Source: Malaciobacter pacificus
GTDB taxonomy: Bacteria > Campylobacterota > Campylobacteria > Campylobacterales > Arcobacteraceae
Assembly (NCBI RefSeq): GCF_004214795.1
Contig: NZ_CP035928.1
Span: forward strand, 1,178,001-1,242,000
Length of the DNA: 64,000 nucleotides
Reading direction: 5' to 3'
The notes under the pieces were generated by a model, which saw only the letters and a list, made by a program, of their open reading frames with translations, had not been told where the DNA came from and did no database searches. Below, in pieces: positions 35,664 to 43,283 of this stretch (the stretch's first letter is position 1; the number at the start of each line of letters is the position of its first letter). A program made the position numbers and the translations under genes.

Positions 35664-36800
35664 TTGCAACAGTTTAAAATAACAGAAAAAATTAAGAATT
35701 TACAAATAGATAATATTGAAGAAAAACTATTCCACTATTCATATGATAATAGAAGTTTAAGGGCATTATTAAATAATAATGTTTCAAAAGAAGACTTATC
35801 ATACATCTCTGCATATAGTAGTTTTAGAGGTGAGGTCTATGAAAATGTTATTTATGAATTACTTTTAGATTATGCTTTAACAAATGATGATATTACAAAG
35901 TTTGTATTAAAAGGCCCTTATCAAGATAAAGAGAACTTATATATCAAAAGTGGACTTTTAATAGATAGTAGTTCTCAAATTGTGTATAGATCTGCTTATA
36001 AAGATATATCAGAGTTTGACGCACTGTTTTTTACTCATGATAGTATTTATTTTGTAGAGATGAGTACTTCAAAAAAAACTGCAAGTTTAAATAAAAGACT
36101 TGCGAAAAAACATGCACTCTTAAAATTAATTTTTCCAAATTTAAATATAAAAGCTTTAATTGTTGTAACAAAAGGTTCTGTTGGATTAAAAAACTTCCCA
36201 GATTATGCAACAATTTGGGTAACAGATGATTTAGATGATGATGAACTATTAGAAAAAATCATTTTTGCAAAAAGAGCTAAAAAAGATATAAAAACATTAA
36301 GTGTTCCTAAAAATAAAAAGTTTATAGAGACTTTAAAAGTTAGGTATAAAAAGTTTCAATATTTTCCAACTTTACAATGGATTTTGGATAAATCAAGAGC
36401 TCATAAGTTTTTTGATGTAGATTTGAAATTTTTTTCTTCATCAAAATTAAGTTTATACTTTGATGTGTATACAAAATTGTATATTGGTTATTTATCAACT
36501 TTAGAGTTTAAAAAACTTTTTCCTGCCTTTGAGTTCAACGTAAAAACAGATAGAATTATAGTAACTATTGAAAAAGTTAATCAAACTCAATTAGATATTG
36601 TTTATTATGCAAAATTAACAAATGGAAAATTAAAAAGAATTAGACTTCAAGAAGATGAAGTATCAATAAAAGATAAAGAACCAGATGGTTTTACAAATGC
36701 TGAAGTAAGATTTTTTATGAAAGTGCTTGAAGAGAAACATGCTTTAAATGAAAATAATATAAAGCATATTTCTAATAATTTAGATTTAATTGATTATTAA
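35664..36800 (+). CDS. Uncharacterised protein with a possible PD-(D/E)XK nuclease-like core
   Basis: This 378-residue cytoplasmic protein belongs to no family I recognise with certainty. Residues about 50-180 look like a restriction-endonuclease fold: a Glu in FRGEVYENVIYELLLDYA, then SEFDALFF, then IYFVEMSTSKK, and a further beta-alpha stretch LNIKALIVVTKG. The usual Lys of the ExK motif is replaced (EMS), so activity is uncertain. The rest is basic and mixed alpha/beta. The start is not secure: TTG at 35664 is used, but the best ribosome-site-like sequence is about 25 bp upstream. It overlaps the convergent L,D-transpeptidase gene by 4 bp. Confidence 0.6.
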   Translation: MQQFKITEKIKNLQIDNIEEKLFHYSYDNRSLRALLNNNVSKEDLSYISAYSSFRGEVYENVIYELLLDYALTNDDITKFVLKGPYQDKENLYIKSGLLIDSSSQIVYRSAYKDISEFDALFFTHDSIYFVEMSTSKKTASLNKRLAKKHALLKLIFPNLNIKALIVVTKGSVGLKNFPDYATIWVTDDLDDDELLEKIIFAKRAKKDIKTLSVPKNKKFIETLKVRYKKFQYFPTLQWILDKSRAHKFFDVDLKFFSSSKLSLYFDVYTKLYIGYLSTLEFKKLFPAFEFNVKTDRIIVTIEKVNQTQLDIVYYAKLTNGKLKRIRLQEDEVSIKDKEPDGFTNAEVRFFMKVLEEKHALNENNIKHISNNLDLIDY

Positions 36801-38713
36801 AAAATTAAATCTTTTTGCATTCTGTCATATTTATATATATCATCTCTAAATTGAAGTTTCCCATTTTCATCAACCCATGATGTTAAGTACACAATATGTA
36901 CAGGAATTCTTTTTTTTAATCCAATATCTTTTTTTTCACTCTCTTGTAAAACTTCATCTGCTTTGGTGATATTTATATTTGAATCATATTTTGAAATAGT
37001 TTTGAGTAACTCTTTTGGTTCAGCTAGCCTAATACATCCATGTGAAAATGCTCTAGTTGTTCTTCTAAATAAAGATTTTGCATTTGTATCATGCATATAT
37101 ACTGAATATTTATTTGGGAACATAAATTTCATTCTACCAAGTGGATTATTATTACTTGGAGTTTGAATGAATCTTAAAGCAGGAAGTGCTAAAGTCTCTT
37201 CACTTACTTCAATTGGTTCAACATTTTTATCTTTTTTAATTGCTTCTTTGTTTTCTAAATAAGCATGATACTCTTGCCAATTAATTGAATTTGCATCAAG
37301 TGGTAAGGTATTAGGGTCCCACCCCTCATGAATTCGGATACCTTTTTCATTTACATAGTTGGGATTATCAACTAATTTTGGGATTAATTCTTTTTGTGCA
37401 ATTCTTCTTGGTATTTTCCAATAAGGATTTAAAACAATATATGACATCTCATTTGAAAAAATTGGAGTAGGGTGTTTTTTCTCTCCTACTACAACATTCA
37501 TATCTAATTTAACTTCTCCATTGTCATACATTTTTAGTTTATAATCAGGAATATTAACTAGTAGAAATTTTTCACCTAAATCTCTAGGTAGCCATCTCAT
37601 TCTTTCTAAATTTAATCTGATTTGGTCAATTTTATTTTTTGCAGAAATATTTAAAAATTTTCTTGTATTTGGTCCAACTACACCATCAGGTGTTAATCCA
37701 TGGTTTTTTTGGAAAGATATTACAGCTTCTTTTAACTCTTCATCAAATATTGTTTCACAGTCAATTTGTTTTAATTCATTTGAAACTAATTTTTCTTTTT
37801 GAGCTATTTGAGAAGATGTTTCATTAGTTTGAATATTATTTGTAATAATTTCATCAGCTACTATAGTTTGTACACAGTTACTAGTTAAATCATTACTTTG
37901 AATTAATCTTTTTCTAAGAACTTTAATTGTTTCTGATTTATCACCGACTCTTAAACTTTTTTTGAAATTTGGAGTTTTTACATAATCACCATTTTCTAAG
38001 ATTTCTTCTAGTTTATCAATTTCACTAATTAATTTATCTGAGTTTGGATATGTGAAATTTACTTGGGAAAAAGCGATATTTAAATCATTTTTATTAATAG
38101 CTTCAATAAGTAGTTTTTTACTATCAGTTTTTACGTTAAATTTTTCCCAATCTGCTAAAATATCTTTTCTCTTTAGTTCATTTAATCTTCTTTGAAACTT
38201 CTTCCAATTTATAGTACCTTTTGATAAATATCTCATATATCTATCATAAATTTCTGTTAGCATAAAATCAATTTGAATCATTGACTTATTATAGTTTTCA
38301 GGAGATTTATCAATATTTGAAAGAGCATCTAATATTTTTTCAAGTTTAAATGCTTTTGTAGCATGGGGTTCGATTACGGGATCATTTTTAATACTATCTA
38401 AAAGAGTTAAAGATATCTCTTTTATACCTTTTTCATCAAACCAAAATGGTAAATAATTATTTTGTTTGTAGTATGTTCTTAAGTATTTATTTGTTGTAAA
38501 AAGAAGTTTTTGCTTCAATTTTAATTCATTTTTTAAATCAATACTTATTAATTCTTCAAATGTTGGTTCTATCTCTTTTATCTCTAAATTATTTGTGCTA
38601 GTAGTTGGTACAGTATTAATTATAGTTTCATTAGTAGTATTATTTTCTAAATTTGCGAATAGATTAGTTGCAGTTAGTAAGCAAATTGAAAAAATAAATT
38701 TATTTTTTGACAT
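36797..38713 (-). CDS. L,D-transpeptidase (YcbB/LdtD-like) with signal peptide
   Basis: This 638-residue protein has an N-terminal signal sequence (FIFSICLLTATNLFAN). A scaffold domain with the LdtD-type YYKQNNYLPFWFDEKG segment follows, then a peptidoglycan-binding repeat (SFQKNHGLTPDGVVGPNTRKFLN) and a YkuD catalytic domain. The active site HGCIRL (Cys560, His558) is intact, with VVVGEKKHPTPIFSNEMSYIVLNPYW before it. It forms 3-3 cross-links in periplasmic peptidoglycan or attaches proteins to it. A long Asn/Thr/Gln-rich insertion (about 270-315) separates two parts of the scaffold region. The gene is single. Confidence 0.93.
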   Translation of the reverse strand: MSKNKFIFSICLLTATNLFANLENNTTNETIINTVPTTSTNNLEIKEIEPTFEELISIDLKNELKLKQKLLFTTNKYLRTYYKQNNYLPFWFDEKGIKEISLTLLDSIKNDPVIEPHATKAFKLEKILDALSNIDKSPENYNKSMIQIDFMLTEIYDRYMRYLSKGTINWKKFQRRLNELKRKDILADWEKFNVKTDSKKLLIEAINKNDLNIAFSQVNFTYPNSDKLISEIDKLEEILENGDYVKTPNFKKSLRVGDKSETIKVLRKRLIQSNDLTSNCVQTIVADEIITNNIQTNETSSQIAQKEKLVSNELKQIDCETIFDEELKEAVISFQKNHGLTPDGVVGPNTRKFLNISAKNKIDQIRLNLERMRWLPRDLGEKFLLVNIPDYKLKMYDNGEVKLDMNVVVGEKKHPTPIFSNEMSYIVLNPYWKIPRRIAQKELIPKLVDNPNYVNEKGIRIHEGWDPNTLPLDANSINWQEYHAYLENKEAIKKDKNVEPIEVSEETLALPALRFIQTPSNNNPLGRMKFMFPNKYSVYMHDTNAKSLFRRTTRAFSHGCIRLAEPKELLKTISKYDSNINITKADEVLQESEKKDIGLKKRIPVHIVYLTSWVDENGKLQFRDDIYKYDRMQKDLIF

Positions 38714-38885
38714 TATATTCCCTTATAGTTTCTTTGTCATATTAAATTATTAAAATACCAAAAAACTGTTTAAAAAATACTGTTAATTATAATTTTTTAA
38801 TAATATTTTTTAGAATTTCTCATTATTCTAATATTAATTAAAATTAAAAAGGGTATAATAAAGTTATTTTATTTTTAGGAATCAT

Positions 38886-40148
38886 ATGAAAGTATTGTTT
38901 GGATGGATTATTTTAATTGTTTTGATTTTAACTGGATTCTATTATATAAATCAAAACTTAGAGAAAACAGTACTACTTCATGAATTTCTAAAACTTGATG
39001 AAAACCCTGATAAAATGGTCTATTCTGCAAAAGCTAAAGAGCTAGAGAATAATGTAATTACTTTTGATATCTTTAAAGACAGTGAAGTGGTTGTATTAAG
39101 TGAAAGTAATTTAAGTAGAGCTAATAAAACAATAAAAATAAATGTAGATAAGCCAGGTAAAAATATTATTTTAGTGTTATTATCAAAACAAAAAGTAATA
39201 TGGGATGTTAGTTTAGGTGATGATACAAATATAAATTTAGTTGTCTTTAATAATCAGGAATCAAAAGTTGTTTCAAAAAGTAAATTTTATAAAAAATATG
39301 AAGAATTGGTATATTTAGAAAATCTAGAAAACTTAGATTTTTTGAATTTTGCCAAATATTTAAAAAATAGTTATAGTCAAAATAGAGTTTCATACTTTTA
39401 TAAGCAAATAAATGATGAAACAATTATTGTAAATGAAAATAAATCTGAAAATAAAATAGTTGCCAAGCTAGCACAATCTAATAAAGTTCAAAGTGAAGTT
39501 GATTTTGAATTATTATCAGAAAAATTAGATTTTATAAAGTTTAATTTATATGGCCCACTTGATAGTAGTTATTCTAATACAAAAATTAAGAAAAAGGTAT
39601 CTTTTAATCCAAGTAAATCAAAAGTTTATGAAGTATTAGATGATGGAATAAAAATTATAAATATTGATACAAAAGAAGAAAGTATTAATAAAATACCAGT
39701 TGGAAGAAAAATTTTTAATTCAAAAGGAATAGCCTATGATAGGCTAAGTGATAGAGTTTTTGTATCTGGTAAATATGGTAAATTTTATATCTTTGATGCT
39801 GTAGATGAAAAATGGTTGTCTATTAGAAAATATATTGAAGACTTTGATATCAACTCTTTAAGTTATGATTTAATATCAAATATCTATTTATCTTCTACTT
39901 GGAAAAATGAAGGTTTGTTATTATTTGACCAAAATGGTAATTTTGTTAAAAGAGTAGATTTAGAAAATAGATTAGAGGGCCTTTCATATTATTATGATAA
40001 AGAAACACAAGAAGTTCCTCAACTATATGTTGTTGCTCAAGGTAATGATATTGCATTGGTTTTGATTAGAGATTTTGTAGAACAAATTTGGTTATATGAA
40101 AAATCTAAAGATTTAGTAACTTTAACATATAACTATTATGATAGTTAA
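38886..40148 (+). CDS. Membrane-anchored protein with a beta-propeller-like C-terminal half, function unknown
   Basis: This 420-residue protein has one N-terminal membrane helix (MKVLFGWIILIVLILTGFYYI) and a long extracytoplasmic part. The C-terminal half (about 220-410) shows repeated strand patterns such as GIAYDRLSDRVFVSGKYGKFYIFD and LSYDLISNIYLSSTWKNEGLLLFDQNGNFVKRVDL, resembling SdiA-regulated/SMP-30-like propellers that read as calcium- or sugar-binding domains. I do not recognise a named family. A TATAAT box is at 38857-38862. It is transcribed alone and converges on the DTW-domain gene with a 4-bp overlap. Confidence 0.65.
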   Translation: MKVLFGWIILIVLILTGFYYINQNLEKTVLLHEFLKLDENPDKMVYSAKAKELENNVITFDIFKDSEVVVLSESNLSRANKTIKINVDKPGKNIILVLLSKQKVIWDVSLGDDTNINLVVFNNQESKVVSKSKFYKKYEELVYLENLENLDFLNFAKYLKNSYSQNRVSYFYKQINDETIIVNENKSENKIVAKLAQSNKVQSEVDFELLSEKLDFIKFNLYGPLDSSYSNTKIKKKVSFNPSKSKVYEVLDDGIKIINIDTKEESINKIPVGRKIFNSKGIAYDRLSDRVFVSGKYGKFYIFDAVDEKWLSIRKYIEDFDINSLSYDLISNIYLSSTWKNEGLLLFDQNGNFVKRVDLENRLEGLSYYYDKETQEVPQLYVVAQGNDIALVLIRDFVEQIWLYEKSKDLVTLTYNYYDS

Positions 40149-40810
40149 GTAGAAAGATTTTCTTTATATCTAATACTTTTTTTTTCTTCACTTGTAAAAT
40201 CGAGTTGATAATTAACCATTTGTTCAAATGGATTTAAAAACTCACTTAAAGATTCATTTTCTATATCTTCTATTTTTTGTTCATTTAATAGTTGTAAAAT
40301 AATTTTTGTTGATTCTATAGTTGATAAACAATAGTTTTTTGGTTGAGTTTTTATTTTAAAATTTGATATTTCTTTATGCGTAAAACTCAATCTTTTTATC
40401 TTCTGTAGGTTTTTACTAACTCTTAATATCTTTCTTGAACAAGGCCAAGTTGAATCAATAATAAATAGTAGTAAATTTTTCGAAGATTTTATATTTTCAT
40501 TATTTAAACTGATACTATTTTCTCCTGGATAAAGTATATATGATTCGTAATTAGTATCATTGATTAGTTCATTAACTCTATTATGATTAGAAAAGTCTAT
40601 CCCTACATATAGTTCACTATTAATTAAAGAGTTTCTTGTCATATGACCAGTACCATTTTTAGTTTTTCTATACTCTTTAGGGTGCATTAAAATTACAAAT
40701 TTAGTATTTGTATTAATAGGTTTTTTAATAAAGTCACAAATACACGAAGCTTGAGGTCTATAACATTTATAACACGTTTTTCTATTAGTAGTTTGATTCA
40801 TTTTTTCCAT
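40145..40810 (-). CDS. DTW-domain tRNA-uridine aminocarboxypropyltransferase
   Basis: This 221-residue protein has an N-terminal zinc-ribbon-like CYKCYRPQASCIC (Cys13, 16, 23, 25), then MHPKEYRKTKNGTGHMTRNSL and the DxTW signature DSTWPCSRKIL (Asp119-Trp122), the hallmark of DTW enzymes such as TapT/YfiP. It transfers the 3-amino-3-carboxypropyl group of S-adenosylmethionine to a tRNA uridine (acp3U). Translation could start at Met1 or Met4. Family assignment is secure; the modified position is inferred from homologues. Confidence 0.88.
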   Translation of the reverse strand: MEKMNQTTNRKTCYKCYRPQASCICDFIKKPINTNTKFVILMHPKEYRKTKNGTGHMTRNSLINSELYVGIDFSNHNRVNELINDTNYESYILYPGENSISLNNENIKSSKNLLLFIIDSTWPCSRKILRVSKNLQKIKRLSFTHKEISNFKIKTQPKNYCLSTIESTKIILQLLNEQKIEDIENESLSEFLNPFEQMVNYQLDFTSEEKKSIRYKENLST

Positions 40811-40870
40811 TTAAGATAGATTTCATATAAGATTTTTGTTATTATATACAAAATTATTTAAAGGCAGATT

Positions 40871-41971
40871 TTGGATTTTTTAGAAAAGAATATAGTTACT
40901 GATAAAAACGATATAACAAAGGTTTATAATACTAACTTCACAGCAGCATTTTATTTTTTAGCGTTTATGAGTTTAGTTGTGTTTGCTTTGAGTAGTTTAA
41001 GTGATATTTTAACACCAATTGCAATTGCAATTTTAATTTGGTTTTTAATAAATGCCTTAGCAAATCAAATAAAAAAGTTACCATTTATGAATTCAAATTT
41101 TGGAGAAATCATGGCTATACCAATCTCTTTGATTGTTATAGTCTATTTTATGTTTGAAATTGGAAGTTTTATTGCAAGTTCAATGGTTGAACTAAGTTCT
41201 ACAATTTCTCAACTAGATGGAAAGTTTGCACTGATTTTAGAAAAAATATCAGCATATACATCTTATGATATTATAACTCCAATTGAAAAACTTTTTGAGC
41301 AATTTAGTTTAGCAACACTTATAAATAAAGTAATAGCAGCATTTAGTTCAATTTTTAGTAATATAATTCAAATATTACTATATGTACTTTTTTTACTTTT
41401 AGACCAAAGATTTTTTAATGCAAAAATTAATGCACTTTTTTCTAATTATGAAACAAGAAATAAGGCAAAAGAAGTATTAACATCTATTTCTAAAACAATT
41501 AGAATGTATTTATCAATTACTACAATAATAAGTTTATTAACAGGTGTATTAACTTATTTTATATGTCTATTTTTTGGATTAGAAGGGGCAGTTTTATGGG
41601 GCTTCATTGCCTTTGTATTAAACTTTATTCCAACTATTGGAAGTATTATAGCTGTTGTAATTCCATTTTCTTTTGCATTAGTCCAGTTTACAGATTTCTC
41701 AACTATTTTTGCATTATTGATTTGTTTAATCATAGTTCAATTTAGTGTAGGAAATATTTTATATCCTAAACTTATGGGAAATAAGTTAAATATCTCTCAA
41801 TTTGTTGTTATTCTTTCTTTGGTAATTTGGGGTGCTATGTGGGGAACAGTTGGGATGTTTTTATCAGTACCTTTGATGATGATATTATTAATTATTCTAT
41901 CACAGTTTGAAAATACTAAACCAATGGCAATATTAATTTCGGGTGATGGAAAAATATTTAAAGCTACTTAA
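40871..41971 (+). CDS. AI-2E family transporter
   Basis: This 366-residue membrane protein has about eight helices: paired hydrophobic N-terminal segments, a long amphipathic central region, and the conserved AVLWGFIAFVLNFIPTIGSIIAVVIP and LVIWGAMWGTVGMFLSVPLM segments of the AI-2E (PF01594) family. It starts at TTG (40871). Despite the name, most members are exporters or sodium/proton-linked carriers of unknown cargo; an autoinducer role should not be assumed. It sits just upstream of the NiSOD gene but the latter has its own promoter. Confidence 0.9.
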   Translation: MDFLEKNIVTDKNDITKVYNTNFTAAFYFLAFMSLVVFALSSLSDILTPIAIAILIWFLINALANQIKKLPFMNSNFGEIMAIPISLIVIVYFMFEIGSFIASSMVELSSTISQLDGKFALILEKISAYTSYDIITPIEKLFEQFSLATLINKVIAAFSSIFSNIIQILLYVLFLLLDQRFFNAKINALFSNYETRNKAKEVLTSISKTIRMYLSITTIISLLTGVLTYFICLFFGLEGAVLWGFIAFVLNFIPTIGSIIAVVIPFSFALVQFTDFSTIFALLICLIIVQFSVGNILYPKLMGNKLNISQFVVILSLVIWGAMWGTVGMFLSVPLMMILLIILSQFENTKPMAILISGDGKIFKAT

Positions 41972-41977
41972 TAAGTA

Positions 41978-42005
41978 TTGACTATTAATTTAAAAGTTGT
42001 ATAAT
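41978..42005 (+). promoter_or_regulatory. Sigma-70-type promoter of the nickel superoxide dismutase gene
   Basis: TTGACT (41978-41983), a 16-bp spacer and TATAAT (42000-42005) lie 29 bp before the sodN start, with AAAGAAAGGA as the ribosome site. This is an unusually complete -35/-10 pair for this A+T-rich genome. Confidence 0.7.
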
Positions 42006-42033
42006 GAATTAAATTTAAAGAAAGGATTGCTTT

Positions 42034-42501
42034 ATGAAAAACTTATTTAAAATAGATACGGTAAAAGCGCATTGTGATGTACCTTGTGGGATTTATGACC
42101 CAATTGTAGCTCAAATTGCAGCTTTAAGTGTAATAAGAATGGTTGACCTTATGGAAGGTTTAGAAAAGTCTGACTCTTTAGAATATATAAACACAATTTC
42201 AAGACATGTAGCTGTTAAAGAAGAAGAAGCAGAAAAAGTTAAACATGAAATTAGAATTATTTGGGGAGATTTTATTAAGCCACCTCAAATAGAGAAGTAT
42301 CCTGAAATTCATACTATTGTTCATAATATTATGATGTTAGGAAGTGCAAATAGACAACATGTTTCTAGAGAAAAAGCTGTTGAATTACTTAAAGAAGTAA
42401 ATAAATTTGCAGAAATCTTCTGGGCAGTAAAAGAAAAAGAGACAAAAAGAGTTAAAGCAGCTTACGCTCCAAATGAGGAAATTGTAGTTCCTGTTTTATG
42501 A
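42034..42501 (+). CDS. sodN: Nickel superoxide dismutase precursor
   Basis: This 155-residue protein contains the nickel hook HCDVPCGIYDP starting at residue 13. Cleavage after Ala12 would expose His1 of the mature enzyme with Cys2 and Cys6, exactly the NiSOD ligands. The rest is the family four-helix bundle (EEEAEKVKHEIRIIWGDFIKPP, IHTIVHNIMMLGS). It disproportionates superoxide to oxygen and peroxide. The maturation protease gene follows with a 4-bp overlap. No twin-arginine signal is seen, so the enzyme should be cytoplasmic. Confidence 0.96.
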   Translation: MKNLFKIDTVKAHCDVPCGIYDPIVAQIAALSVIRMVDLMEGLEKSDSLEYINTISRHVAVKEEEAEKVKHEIRIIWGDFIKPPQIEKYPEIHTIVHNIMMLGSANRQHVSREKAVELLKEVNKFAEIFWAVKEKETKRVKAAYAPNEEIVVPVL

Positions 42502-42776
42502 TAAAACTTTTTAAGTGTGAGGGAAATTCACTTTTCCCTCTATATAAAAATGGACAAATAGTTCTAAGTATTAAATCTAAATTTTCAAATCTAAAAGTAG
42601 GGGATATTGTAGTATTTTTCCAAAAAGATTATGGAATGATGATTAAACAAATCAAAGAAATCCAAAATAATAAATATTTTCTTGTAGGAACAAATCCTGA
42701 TAGTATCGATAGTAGAAACTTTGGATTCATATCAAAAAGTGATATAAAATACAAAGTTCTATTTAAAATTTTTTAA
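42498..42776 (+). CDS. sodX: NiSOD maturation protease (SodX-like, signal-peptidase fold)
   Basis: This 92-residue protein resembles a miniature S24/S26 peptidase. GNSLFPLYKNGQIVL contains the presumed nucleophile Ser11, DYGMMIKQI contains the presumed base Lys50, and GTNPDSIDSRNFGFI is the conserved third box. It would cut the 12-residue propeptide of NiSOD to free the nickel-binding N-terminal His. The start codon overlaps the sodN stop (ATGA), giving co-translation. There is no membrane anchor, consistent with a cytoplasmic substrate. Confidence 0.9.
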   Translation: MIKLFKCEGNSLFPLYKNGQIVLSIKSKFSNLKVGDIVVFFQKDYGMMIKQIKEIQNNKYFLVGTNPDSIDSRNFGFISKSDIKYKVLFKIF

Positions 42777-42779
42777 AGG

Positions 42780-43283
42780 CTATTTTTTACCATGACCATG
42801 GCCGTGACCTGATTGACCAGCTCTTTGTATTAGTTCATCAAAGTTTTCACCACCAACATTATAAGCTTTCCCAAAACCAAAAACAGCTTCACCATAAATA
42901 GGTGTAAATTCAAAAACATAAAAATCAGACATTTTTTCTAACATTGAAACCATATCTGAATCAAATTTTGATTTAAATTCATTTAATACTTTTTTTTCTT
43001 CTTCACTATTTTGTTTAAATTTTTTTGCATGACACTGTAATGATACTCTTTTTCTAGCAAAAATATTTTTACAATCTTTTTCATCTTCAATAAATAGTAA
43101 AGAACACTTGTTATTTATTATTAGATTTTGTGAATGCTTAGCCATAAGGGATAGGTAAACATAGTATTTATTGTTATACCTTACATATGGTGCATAAGAT
43201 GAAAAAGGAAACTCTTTATCATCAAGTGAGTTTATACAAACACTTTGAATAGAGTCTAAAAAATCTATCAAATTATCTTTCAT
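42780..43283 (-). CDS. HugZ/HutZ-like heme-utilisation protein (PNPOx-like fold) with His-Gly tail
   Basis: This 167-residue protein starts at the ATG overlapping the upstream stop (TAATG), with GGAAGGA 6 bp before it; an ATG five codons earlier (43298) is possible but lacks a good ribosome site. The split-barrel flavin-reductase-like fold (SSYAPYVRYNNKYYVYLSLMAKHSQNL, SLLFIEDE, ARKRVSLQCHA) and the C-terminal FGFGKAYNV match HugZ-type heme oxygenases. It ends SGHGHGHGKK, a short histidine-rich tail that could bind heme or metal. It is encoded opposite and immediately next to the NiSOD pair. Confidence 0.82.
   Translation of the reverse strand: MKDNLIDFLDSIQSVCINSLDDKEFPFSSYAPYVRYNNKYYVYLSLMAKHSQNLIINNKCSLLFIEDEKDCKNIFARKRVSLQCHAKKFKQNSEEEKKVLNEFKSKFDSDMVSMLEKMSDFYVFEFTPIYGEAVFGFGKAYNVGGENFDELIQRAGQSGHGHGHGKK

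Noticed and set aside
40871-41971. Annotating the AI-2E family protein as a quorum-signal exporter
   Set aside because: The family name is historical; nothing in the sequence or neighbours supports autoinducer transport.
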